Shown piece by piece: positions 8,181-16,151 of a stretch of 64,000 bases of DNA (position 1 is its first letter; every line of letters starts with the position of its first letter). The DNA comes from Mycobacterium triplex. Lineage in GTDB: Bacteria; Actinomycetota; Actinomycetes; Mycobacteriales; Mycobacteriaceae. The notes beneath the pieces were generated by a model. The model was given only the letters and a program-made list of their open reading frames with translations. It was not told where the DNA came from and did no database searches. The DNA is taken from positions 1,624,766-1,688,765 of the forward strand of contig NZ_HG964446.1 of NCBI RefSeq assembly GCF_000689255.1. Direction: 5' to 3'. The position numbers and the translations under genes were made by a program.

Positions 8181-8786
8181 ATGATCGAGCAGAGCATCTG
8201 GATGCAGAAGGTCGCCGCCGATCCCGGACATTCGAACTGGTACATCGAACGCTTTCGTTCGATGGCCCGCGACGGCAAGGATCTGGTCGGCGAGGCCCGC
8301 ATGATCGACGCGATGGTGCCGCGCGGCGCCCGCATTCTCGACGCCGGTTGCGGCGCCGGACGGGTCGGCGGGTATCTGGCCACGGTCGGTCACCAGGTGG
8401 TCGGGGTCGACGTCGACCCGGCGCTGATCGCCGCGGCCGAACAGGACTATCCCGGCCCGCGGTGGCTCGTCGGCGACCTCGCCGAGCTGGACTTGCCCGC
8501 GCGCGGCATCGCCGACCCGTTCGACGTGATCGTGTCCGCCGGCAACGTGATGGCGTTCCTCGCGCCGAGCACCCGCGGCCGGGTGCTGAGCCGGCTGCGG
8601 GCTCACGTCGCCGACGACGGTCGAGCGGCGATCGGCTTCGGCGCCGGCCGGGACTACGAATTCGCCGAGTTTCTCGACCACGCGGCGGCCGCCGGATTCG
8701 CTCCCGACGTGCTGCTGTCCACCTGGGATCTGCGACCGTTCACCGACGATTCCGACTTCCTCGTCGCGATCCTGCGGCCCGCGTAG
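8181..8786 (+). CDS. Class I SAM-dependent methyltransferase
   Basis: 201 aa. Motif I is ILDAGCGAGRVGGYLA (about residues 53-68), followed by VVGVDVDPALI with the acidic ribose-binding residue. VIVSAGNVMAF is the motif-IV-like strand and a seven-strand Rossmann core fits the length. The acceptor is unknown; the N-terminal HSNWYIERFRSMARDGKDL stretch recurs in small mycobacterial methyltransferases of unassigned function. It lies just downstream of the F420-type reductase and is followed by a strong hairpin, so these two genes look like a small operon ending there. Confidence 0.85.
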   Translation: MIEQSIWMQKVAADPGHSNWYIERFRSMARDGKDLVGEARMIDAMVPRGARILDAGCGAGRVGGYLATVGHQVVGVDVDPALIAAAEQDYPGPRWLVGDLAELDLPARGIADPFDVIVSAGNVMAFLAPSTRGRVLSRLRAHVADDGRAAIGFGAGRDYEFAEFLDHAAAAGFAPDVLLSTWDLRPFTDDSDFLVAILRPA

Positions 8787-8817
8787 GGATTTCGCGCCGC
8801 GGGCCGTTTGCCAGGCT

Positions 8818-8841
8818 GGTGTGCCGGTGTACCGGCACACC
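8818..8841 (+). terminator. Hairpin, probable terminator of the reductase-methyltransferase pair
   Basis: Perfect 10-bp stem, GGTGTGCCGG paired with CCGGCACACC, around a TGTA loop, starting 32 bp after the methyltransferase stop. It is followed by TTGGGGG and not a T-run, as is common for actinobacterial terminators. The rest of the 8787-9036 gap shows no gene and is likely the leader of the kinase operon. Confidence 0.6.
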
Positions 8842-9036
8842 TTGGGGGTGGCTGTCTGCTCAGTAACGATTCTGGTGAGCCGGGCCGCGGGCTGTCATAC
8901 TCGTCGAATTGCCACGCGTTTACCGCTCGCGCGTCTTGGCGCGGGGGGAGCGGAATAAAAGCAGGAAGTTCATGAGCCTCTCGTTTGTCTCGATGCGCAC
9001 TGCCAGCGCAGCGGCCGGTCGCGCGGCCGCAACCAC

Positions 9037-11796
9037 ATGACGATGTTCAACCGCCCGGCCACCCCGGCCGAGGCGGCGCCCACCGAGTTCGCCGAATCCC
9101 CGGCGGCCCCGGCAAAGCGTCCGCCGGCCTGGTCCCCGAGCAACTGGCCGGTCGGGTGGAAGGTCGCGGCGATTGTGCTGATCCCGCTGGTCCTGGCCGC
9201 AATCTTCGGCGGGCTGCGCCTCAACACCGCCGTGTCGAGCTCCAGCGGCCTGCGGTTGGCCGCCGCGCGCGCCGACTTGCTGCCGGCGCTCACCAAGTAC
9301 ATGTCGGCACTGGACGTCGCGTTGTTGGCGAACTCCACCGGACGCGACGTCGAGGGCGCGAAGAAGAACTATGAAGCCCGCAAGGGCGAGTTGCAGACGC
9401 GGCTGTCGAACACCGACGTCACTCCCGATGTCCGGTCCGGGGTGGGCACCCTGCTGGGCGGCGGGCAATCTCTTTTGGACAAGGTGGCCGATAACAGCAT
9501 CGGTTTGCGGGACCGGGTCACCACCTATGCGCCGCTGCTGTTGACAGCCGAGGATGTCATCAACGCCTCGGTGCGGGTGGACGACGAGCAGATCCGCGCG
9601 CAGGCACAGGGTTTGAGCCGGGCGGTCGGGGCCCGGGGCCAGATGACGATGCAGGAGATCTTGGTGACCCGCGGCGCCGAGCTGCCCGAGCCGCAGCTGC
9701 GCACCTCGATGATCACCCTGGCCGGCACCGAGCCGTCGACGCTGTTCGGGATGAGCCAGGTGCTGGGTGTCGGCTCGCCCGACGCCAAGACGCTGCAGCA
9801 GCAGATGGTGACCCGGATGGCGATCATGTCCGATCCGGCCAGCATGCTCGTCGACAACCCGGACCTGCTGCGCTCGATCCGGACCACCGACGCGATCGCC
9901 GAGCAGGTCATCACCGGCGCCACCGCGGCGGTGACGAAGTCGGTGCAAACCCAGGCCGACGACCGGCGCAACTCCGCGATCGTCGACGGTGTGCTGGTAC
10001 TCGCCGCCATCGTGATCGCACTGCTGGTCGTCTTGCTGATGGCGCGTGCGCTGGTGATGCCGCTGCGGGTGCTGCGCGACGGCGCGCTCAAGGTTGCCCA
10101 CACCGACCTCGAGGAGGAGATCGCCCGGGTGAAAGCCGGTGAGGCCGAACCGATTCCGGCTCCGCTGCCGGTGTTCACCACCGAGGAAATCGGTCAGGTC
10201 GCGCACGCGGTGGACGAACTGCACACCCAGGCGCTGCTGCTGGCCGGTGACGAGGCGCGGTTGCGATTGCTGGTCAACGACATGTTCGAGACCATGTCGC
10301 GGCGCATCCGCTCGCTGGTCGACCAGCAGTTGTCGTTGATCGACCGGCTGGAGCGCAACGAAGAGGATCCCGATCGCCTGGACAGCCTGTTCCGGCTGGA
10401 TCACCTGGCCGCCCGGTTGCGCCGCAACAGCGCCAACCTGCTGGTGCTCGCCGGCGCCCAGCTGGCCCGCGATCAGCGCGAGCCGGTTCCGCTGTCGACG
10501 GTGATCAGCGCGGCCGTCTCCGAGGTCGAGGACTACCGCCGGGTCGAGTTGGGTGAGCTGCCCGAGTGCCTGCTGATCGGCGGGGCCGCCGGTGGCGCCA
10601 TCCATCTGTTCGCCGAGCTGATCGACAACGCGCTGCGCTACTCGCCACCGTCGACGTACGCCCGCATCTCCGGGGCGCGCGGCGGCCCAGATCGGCAAGG
10701 CGGGGTGGTGCTGAGGATCGCCGACTCCGGCCTGGGCATGAACGACTCCGATCGGCGGATGGCCAACATGCGCCTGCAGGCCGGCGGCGAGGTCACCCCC
10801 GACAATGCCCGCCACATGGGGCTTTTCGTGGTGGGCCGGATCGCCGCCCGGCACGGCATCCGGGTCGGGCTGCGGGGCCCGGCGCCCGACGAGGCGGGCA
10901 CCGGCACGACCGCCGAGATCTACCTGCCGCCGGCGGTGCTGGAAGGCTTCGACGGCGGCCCGGCCGAAATCTCGGCGGAGCCGGGTGAGCGGATCCGGGC
11001 GGTCTCGTCGCCGAGCGCCAAGCTGGCCAGCGGGCCGCCGCGGGCGAAAAACGGCGCGACGCGCCAACGCCCTGTTGCGGCCACACCCGGCGAGGCGCCC
11101 CCGATCTCGTTGTTGCCCCGCCGCAGCCCGGGCTCCAGCGGCATCACCGACGTTCCCGCCGCTCCTCCCGCGCCGCCGCTGCCCAAGCGCCGCCGTGAGC
11201 TGGCCACTGCCTGGTGGGAGAACGAGAACCAGCCGCGGCCCACGCCGGCGCCGCCCGCCCCGAAGCCGGCCCCGGCGGTCTCGGACACGTCGGGGTTCTT
11301 CGCGGCGCGGTCACGGGGGACCGGCACACCGCCGCCGCCGGCCCGTGTCGCCAAGCCACCCGCCGAGCCGTCCATCCCGGCCGCGAAGCCGGCGTCGAAG
11401 GACGACGTGATCTATCGGCGGATGCTCTCGGAGATGATGGGTGACCCGCACGACCTGGTCAACAGCCCGGACCTGGATTGGCAGTCGGTGTGGGACCGGG
11501 GCTGGTCGCTGGCCGCCCAGGCCGAGGACAAGCCGGTCGAGGAGCGCACCGCCGACCACGGCCTGCCGGTGCGCACCCCCGGCGCCCGGCTGGTGCCGGG
11601 GGCGGCCAACGGCGTGACCGGCTCCGGCCAGCACCGCAGCTCCGACGACGAAGAATCCCTCGTAGGATCGAACGGCGGACTGCATGCGGCCCGCGACCCC
11701 GAAGCGGTTCGGGCCTCGTTCAGTAACCACTTCGGCGGTGTGCGCAGCGGGCGGTCACACGCCCGTCACTCGAGCCAAGGACCCGATGAGGAATGA
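9037..11796 (+). CDS. Conservon sensor histidine kinase-like protein (Rv3365c-like)
   Basis: 919 aa membrane sensor kinase heading a conservon. The order is a cytoplasmic Pro/Ala-rich start, TM1 (about residues 43-62), an extracytoplasmic helical nitrate/nitrite-sensor-like domain, TM2 (about 320-342), HAMP, a short DHp-like helix with [13 protein letters not shown] (His456), then a HATPase domain with N-box [11 protein letters not shown] and G1 box IADSGLGM. A long disordered Pro-rich tail from about 650 precedes the conserved end. No response regulator follows; instead roadblock, DUF742 and GTPase genes do, so signalling probably passes to the small GTPase. Its stop overlaps the next start (ATGA). 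Confidence 0.92.
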   Translation: MTMFNRPATPAEAAPTEFAESPAAPAKRPPAWSPSNWPVGWKVAAIVLIPLVLAAIFGGLRLNTAVSSSSGLRLAAARADLLPALTKYMSALDVALLANSTGRDVEGAKKNYEARKGELQTRLSNTDVTPDVRSGVGTLLGGGQSLLDKVADNSIGLRDRVTTYAPLLLTAEDVINASVRVDDEQIRAQAQGLSRAVGARGQMTMQEILVTRGAELPEPQLRTSMITLAGTEPSTLFGMSQVLGVGSPDAKTLQQQMVTRMAIMSDPASMLVDNPDLLRSIRTTDAIAEQVITGATAAVTKSVQTQADDRRNSAIVDGVLVLAAIVIALLVVLLMARALVMPLRVLRDGALKVAHTDLEEEIARVKAGEAEPIPAPLPVFTTEEIGQVAHAVDELHTQALLLAGDEARLRLLVNDMFETMSRRIRSLVDQQLSLIDRLERNEEDPDRLDSLFRLDHLAARLRRNSANLLVLAGAQLARDQREPVPLSTVISAAVSEVEDYRRVELGELPECLLIGGAAGGAIHLFAELIDNALRYSPPSTYARISGARGGPDRQGGVVLRIADSGLGMNDSDRRMANMRLQAGGEVTPDNARHMGLFVVGRIAARHGIRVGLRGPAPDEAGTGTTAEIYLPPAVLEGFDGGPAEISAEPGERIRAVSSPSAKLASGPPRAKNGATRQRPVAATPGEAPPISLLPRRSPGSSGITDVPAAPPAPPLPKRRRELATAWWENENQPRPTPAPPAPKPAPAVSDTSGFFAARSRGTGTPPPPARVAKPPAEPSIPAAKPASKDDVIYRRMLSEMMGDPHDLVNSPDLDWQSVWDRGWSLAAQAEDKPVEERTADHGLPVRTPGARLVPGAANGVTGSGQHRSSDDEESLVGSNGGLHAARDPEAVRASFSNHFGGVRSGRSHARHSSQGPDEE

Positions 11797-12194
11797 CGTC
11801 TGCAGGCAGCTCACTGGACTGGCTGGTGACGAAGTTCGCTCGCGAGGTCCCCGGGGTGGCGCATGCGCTGCTGGTGTCGGTCGACGGTCTGCCGGTGGCG
11901 GCCAGCGAGCTGCTACCCCGCGAACGAGCCGACCAGCTGGCCGCGGTGGCCTCCGGGCTGGCCAGCCTGGCGACCGGTGCCGCCCAGCTGTTCGACGGCG
12001 GAGCGGTGCTGCAGTCGGTGGTCGAGATGCAGAACGGCTATTTGTTGTTGATGCGCGTCGGCGACGGCTCGCACCTGGCGACGCTGGCCGAGACGTCGTG
12101 CGATATCGGCCAAATCGGATACGAGATGGCGATCCTTGTCGAACGGGTGGGCGGCGTCGTGCAGTCCACCCGCCGCTCCGTCAGGCATTCGTGA
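11793..12194 (+). CDS. Roadblock/LC7-domain protein (Rv3364c-like; CvnB/MglB type)
   Basis: 133 aa single roadblock/LC7 domain, the family that includes MglB, a GTPase-activating partner of MglA. The central strand-helix pattern [16 protein letters not shown] (about residues 24-39), followed by the [17 protein letters not shown] helix, is typical. It is translationally coupled to the kinase (ATGA overlap) and precedes DUF742 and the GTPase, as in Streptomyces conservons. In this arrangement it is expected to modulate the nucleotide state of the GTPase downstream. The M. tuberculosis homologue has been reported as a secreted host-acting protein; no signal peptide is visible here. Confidence 0.92.
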   Translation: MTSAGSSLDWLVTKFAREVPGVAHALLVSVDGLPVAASELLPRERADQLAAVASGLASLATGAAQLFDGGAVLQSVVEMQNGYLLLMRVGDGSHLATLAETSCDIGQIGYEMAILVERVGGVVQSTRRSVRHS

Positions 12195-12200
12195 GCCGCG

Positions 12201-12575
12201 ATGGACAGAAGCGAATCCGGGCCGCCCTCACGTGAGGCGAACCTGGTCCGCCCGTACACCCTGACCGCCGGGCGGACGAACGCGGGCGTCGACATTCCGC
12301 TGGAGGCGCCGGTTCAGACGCTGCAGGCCGGGCGGGCGCATCGCTGGCCGGCCGACGATGCGAGAGGCAAGATCATCGGGCTGTGCGTCAAAAACCCTTC
12401 CGTGGCCGAGATTTCGGCGCTGCTGAACCTGCCGATCGGTGTCGCGCGGGTGCTGGTCGGTGATCTGGTGCTGTCCGGCTACCTTCGGGTGCATCGAACG
12501 TTGACCGAGCAGTCGACCCGCGACGAGCGCCACGAACTCATAGGAAGGACGCTGCGTGGCCTTAAGGCACTCTGA
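12201..12575 (+). CDS. DUF742 protein (Rv3363c-like; CvnC type)
   Basis: 124 aa. DUF742 proteins are the third member of conservons. The segment LVRPYTLTAGRT (about residues 15-26) is diagnostic, and the C-terminal half has a winged-helix-like pattern (VAEISALLNLPIGVARVLVGDLVLSGYL). The molecular role is unknown; linkage suggests a scaffold or effector for the kinase-GTPase unit. It starts 6 bp after the roadblock gene, and its last 20 bp overlap the GTPase start in another frame, consistent with coupled translation. Confidence 0.9.
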   Translation: MDRSESGPPSREANLVRPYTLTAGRTNAGVDIPLEAPVQTLQAGRAHRWPADDARGKIIGLCVKNPSVAEISALLNLPIGVARVLVGDLVLSGYLRVHRTLTEQSTRDERHELIGRTLRGLKAL

Positions 12576-13128
12576 CTCCGGCGCCACCGCGTCGACGAAG
12601 ATCGTCGTCGCCGGCGGGTTCGGCGCCGGCAAGACCACGTTCGTCGGGGCGGTGTCGGAGATCATGCCGCTGCGCACCGAGGAGATCGTCACCGACGCCT
12701 CGGCCGGCGTCGACATGCTCGAGGCCACACCCAACAAGCGGACGACGACGGTCGCGATGGACTTCGGCCGGATCACGCTGGACCACGACCTGGTGCTCTA
12801 CCTGTTCGGCACGCCGGGCCAGCGGCGGTTCTGGTTCATGTGGGACGACCTGGTGCGCGGCGCCATCGGCGCGATCGTCCTGGTCGACTGCCGCCGGCTG
12901 CAGGACAGCTTTGCCGCGGTCGACTTCTTCGAACACCGCAAGTTGCCGTTCCTGATCGCCGTCAACCAATTCGACGGTGCGCCAACATATCCCGTCGGCG
13001 CGATCCGCGAAGCGCTGGCCTTGTCGCCGCACATTCCGGTGATCAACGTCGATGCCAGGGATCGCCGGTCGGCGACCGATGCGCTGATCGCGATCAGCGA
13101 GTACGCGCTGCAGAGCCTGACGGCTTGA
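12556..13128 (+). CDS. mfpB: Conservon small GTPase MfpB (Rv3362c-like; CvnD type)
   Basis: 190 aa GTP-binding protein. P-loop GGFGAGKTT (about residues 20-28), switch segment TTTVAMDFG, the G3-like LFGTPGQ and the base-specificity motif NQFD (in place of NKxD). The GTPGQ form is typical of MglA-like conservon GTPases. In M. smegmatis the homologous MfpB is reported to work with MfpA in protecting gyrase from fluoroquinolones. The GTG start, just after GGAAGGAC, gives the normal distance to the P-loop and overlaps the DUF742 end. mfpA follows with no real gap. Confidence 0.93.
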   Translation: MALRHSDSGATASTKIVVAGGFGAGKTTFVGAVSEIMPLRTEEIVTDASAGVDMLEATPNKRTTTVAMDFGRITLDHDLVLYLFGTPGQRRFWFMWDDLVRGAIGAIVLVDCRRLQDSFAAVDFFEHRKLPFLIAVNQFDGAPTYPVGAIREALALSPHIPVINVDARDRRSATDALIAISEYALQSLTA

Positions 13129-13133
13129 CCGCG

Positions 13134-13691
13134 TTGCAGCAGTGGGCCGACTGCGAGTTCACCGGCCGCGACTTCCGCGACGGGGACCTCGGCCGGTTGT
13201 GCACCGAACGGGTGGTGTTCAGCGACTGCGATTTCTCCGGCGCTAATCTGGCCGAATCCCAGCACCGGGGATCGGCCTTTCGTAACTGCAAGTTCGAGCG
13301 AACGACGTTGTGGCACAGCACCTTTGCTCAGTGCAGCATGCTGGGATCGGTCTTCGTGCAGTGCAAGTTGCGGCCGATCGCCTTCGACGAGGTGGATTTC
13401 ACGCTCGCGGTGCTCGGCGGCAACGACCTGCGCGGCGTCGACCTGAGCGGCTGCCTGCTACGGGAAACCAGCCTGGTGGAGACGGACCTGCGCAAGGCGG
13501 TGCTGCGCGGCGCCGACCTGTCCGGTGCGCGGACCACCGGCACCCGGCTCGACGACGCCGACCTGCGCGGGGCGACGGCGGATCCGGCGTTGTGGCGCAC
13601 CGCCACCCTCACCGGTGTGCGGGTGGATGTTTCGCAGGCGATGGCCTTCGCGCTGGCGCACGGGCTGCGGCTGGACGCCAAATCCGACTAG
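13134..13691 (+). CDS. mfpA: Pentapeptide-repeat gyrase modulator MfpA
   Basis: 185 aa right-handed beta-helix protein that mimics DNA and binds gyrase, giving fluoroquinolone tolerance. Pentapeptide A(D/N)LxX-type repeats run through nearly the whole chain (for example CDFSGANLAES, GNDLRGVDLSG, RKAVLRGADLSGA), ending with a short helical C-terminus for dimerisation. The sequence from QQWADCEFTGRDFRD aligns with M. tuberculosis MfpA, which starts MQQW by recall. This sets the TTG at 13134. Another TTG at 13125 would overlap the mfpB stop as TTGA and add three residues; I cannot decide firmly. Fifth gene of the conservon. Its TAG stop overlaps the convergent ABC gene stop in a CTAG. Confidence 0.95.
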   Translation: MQQWADCEFTGRDFRDGDLGRLCTERVVFSDCDFSGANLAESQHRGSAFRNCKFERTTLWHSTFAQCSMLGSVFVQCKLRPIAFDEVDFTLAVLGGNDLRGVDLSGCLLRETSLVETDLRKAVLRGADLSGARTTGTRLDDADLRGATADPALWRTATLTGVRVDVSQAMAFALAHGLRLDAKSD

Positions 13692-16147
13692 CGCTTCAGC
13701 CGGATGCGCCACCACACGATGGCCGAGTAGATCACCGACAGCACGCCCAGCATCCCCATGTCGAGCAGCCATGCGCTGTCCGTGTGCGCCCAGTGGCTGT
13801 CCTTGGGGCCGATGGGCACCAGGGTCCGCAGGTTGACCGTGGCCGCCGACGCCGCATAGCCCCAGCGCGACGGCATCAGCCAGGACAGCTGGTCGAGGAA
13901 GAGCCGCCCGGTCACCGGGATAAGCCCACCGGCCAGCACCAGCTGCAGCATCAGCGACACCACCAGCAGCGGCATGATCTGTTCGTTGGAACGGGCGATC
14001 GACGACAGCACCAAGCCCAGAATCGCCGACGCCACGCAGGTGGCGGCGACCGTGACGAACAGCTCCAGGCTGGCATTACCGAGCAGCAGCGCCGGCTGCT
14101 TGGGCGCGCCCTTACCGATTAGCACGATGCCGGTGGCGATCGCCGCCTGGATGATGGCGAACGCGCAGAACACCGTGATCTTGGCGGCCAGGTAGGCCCC
14201 GGTGGACAGGCCGACGGCCTGCTCGCGCTGGAAGATCGGGCGTTCGCCGATCAGGTCGCGGATCGTCAGCGCGGTGCCCATGAAGACGGCGGCGATCGAC
14301 ATCAACGTCAGGATCTGGGCGGCTTCGTCGGGCGTCTCGCTGTTCGGGTCCGCGATGCCGAAACCGGTATGACCCGGGACCGTCAGCGACAGCGCGCCCA
14401 GGATGAACGGCAGCAGCGCCAGGAAGGCGAAGTAGGCGCGGTCGGCGACGATCAACCGGACCTGGCGCCGCGCGATCGTGGAGAACTGGCGCAGCATGCT
14501 ACTGCGCGCCGGGGTGCCCAGATCGACCGGCGTTTCGGCCCGGGTGGGCGGGGTGTGGTCCTGTCGTTCCAGGAAGCGGCGGTTGGCTTCATCGGGGTCG
14601 GCGCCGACCTTCGCGAAAATCTGGGCCCAGTTGGTGGTGCCCATCGCGTCCCCGATTTGACCCGGCGGGCCCAGGAACGCGATCTTGCCGCCGGGCGCCA
14701 TCAGCAGCACCTGGTCGCAGACGTCGAGGTAGGTCAGCGAGTGTGTGACGACCAGCACGACGCGGCCGGCGTCGGCGAGCTGGCGCAGCATCGTCATGAC
14801 CTGCAGGTCCAGCGCCGGGTCCAGCCCCGAGGTCGGCTCGTCGAGGATCAGCAGCGACGGGCCGGTGAGCAGTTCGAGGGCCACCGAGGCACGTTTGCGC
14901 TGGCCGCCGGAGAGCTTGTCGACCCGGGTGTCGGCATGCGCGGTCAGTCCCAGCTCGTCGAGGACCTGAGCCACCACCTGGTCGCGGCCGGCCTTGCCGG
15001 TGTCGGGCGGCAGCCGCAGCTCGGCCGCGTAGCCCAGTGCCTGGTTGACGGTCAGCTGGCGGTGCACGACGTCGTCCTGGGGGACCATCCCGATCCTGCT
15101 GCGCAGCGTGGCGTAGGCGGTGTGGATGTTGTGGCCCTCGAAGGTGACCGCGCCGGCGGTGGGGGTGGTATAGCCGGCGATCAGCCGCGACAGTGTCGAC
15201 TTTCCGGCACCGGAGCCGCCGATGATGGCGGTCAGCGTGCCGGGCCGCGCCGTCATCGAGATCTGCTGCAGCAGATCCTTGCCGTTGATCGCGAAGCCGA
15301 CCTCGCGCACGTCCAGGCCGCCGGTGCTCGTCGCCGCTTCCTGGCGGCGGGCCAGCATGCCGGCGGTGAACACCAGGTCGACGTTGCCGATCGTCACCAC
15401 GTCGCCCTCGGCCAGCAGGGCCTGCGCGATTCGCACCCCGTTGACGAACGTCCCGTTGATGCTGTTCGCGTCGCGGATCTCGATGCCGGCGGGGGTCGGC
15501 TCCAGGAACGCGTGATGCCGCGAAGCCAATACGTCGTGGATGACGATGTCGTTGTCGAGCTCGCGTCCGATCCACGCGGTGCCGCCCTTCGGCGTCTGCA
15601 CCCCCGATTCGGGGCCGACGACCTTCATCACCCGGGTCGGAAATTGCGACATGTCGGTGCCCGCCGGCTGGGCGACCCGGGTCGCGTCGTTCGGGACGGC
15701 CTGGGTCGGCACGGTGGGCCGCACGATCGGCACGGCGGTGGTGTGCAACGCGTCGGTGGGCCGGTCCTGGTATCTGCCGGCCGGCGGAACGGTCGGCACC
15801 GCCTGCGAGGTCGGCGGCAGCACCCCGACATTGCCGCGATGGTGTCCGAGCGCGAAGGTGATCCGCGGTCCATCGGGGGCGCCGAGGTTGAGGGTCTGGC
15901 CGTCCCGGATGTCGGCACCCGGCACCCGGCGTCCGTCGACGAAGATGCCGTTGCGCGAATTGTTGTCGACCGCAACCCATTTGCCGTGATCGAAGCGCAG
16001 CAACAGGTGCGCCCGGGTGACCAGCGGATGCGCCACGCGCAGGTCGGCGCGGACGTCGCTGCCGATGACGACGTCGCCGCCGGGGGCGAAACTGACCTCG
16101 GATCGGATGGACCGCACGGTCAGTACCGATTGCGCAGGGGCATTCAT
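13688..16147 (-). CDS. FHA-FHA-ABC transporter, Rv1747-like, paralogue A
   Basis: 819 aa single-chain half transporter. Two FHA phosphothreonine-binding domains (about residues 10-105 and 190-285), then an ABC ATPase (Walker A IGGSGAGKST, signature LSGGQRKRAS, Walker B LLILDEPTSGLD) and an ABC2-type membrane domain with about six helices (590-815). Rv1747 has the same architecture, is phosphorylated by PknF and is implicated in exporting lipo-oligosaccharide or phosphatidylinositol mannoside. No kinase gene is adjacent here. The gene lies 4 bp downstream of paralogue B on the same strand, so the pair is probably one operon. Confidence 0.92.
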   Translation of the reverse strand: MNAPAQSVLTVRSIRSEVSFAPGGDVVIGSDVRADLRVAHPLVTRAHLLLRFDHGKWVAVDNNSRNGIFVDGRRVPGADIRDGQTLNLGAPDGPRITFALGHHRGNVGVLPPTSQAVPTVPPAGRYQDRPTDALHTTAVPIVRPTVPTQAVPNDATRVAQPAGTDMSQFPTRVMKVVGPESGVQTPKGGTAWIGRELDNDIVIHDVLASRHHAFLEPTPAGIEIRDANSINGTFVNGVRIAQALLAEGDVVTIGNVDLVFTAGMLARRQEAATSTGGLDVREVGFAINGKDLLQQISMTARPGTLTAIIGGSGAGKSTLSRLIAGYTTPTAGAVTFEGHNIHTAYATLRSRIGMVPQDDVVHRQLTVNQALGYAAELRLPPDTGKAGRDQVVAQVLDELGLTAHADTRVDKLSGGQRKRASVALELLTGPSLLILDEPTSGLDPALDLQVMTMLRQLADAGRVVLVVTHSLTYLDVCDQVLLMAPGGKIAFLGPPGQIGDAMGTTNWAQIFAKVGADPDEANRRFLERQDHTPPTRAETPVDLGTPARSSMLRQFSTIARRQVRLIVADRAYFAFLALLPFILGALSLTVPGHTGFGIADPNSETPDEAAQILTLMSIAAVFMGTALTIRDLIGERPIFQREQAVGLSTGAYLAAKITVFCAFAIIQAAIATGIVLIGKGAPKQPALLLGNASLELFVTVAATCVASAILGLVLSSIARSNEQIMPLLVVSLMLQLVLAGGLIPVTGRLFLDQLSWLMPSRWGYAASAATVNLRTLVPIGPKDSHWAHTDSAWLLDMGMLGVLSVIYSAIVWWRIRLKR

Positions 16148-16151
16148 CAGT

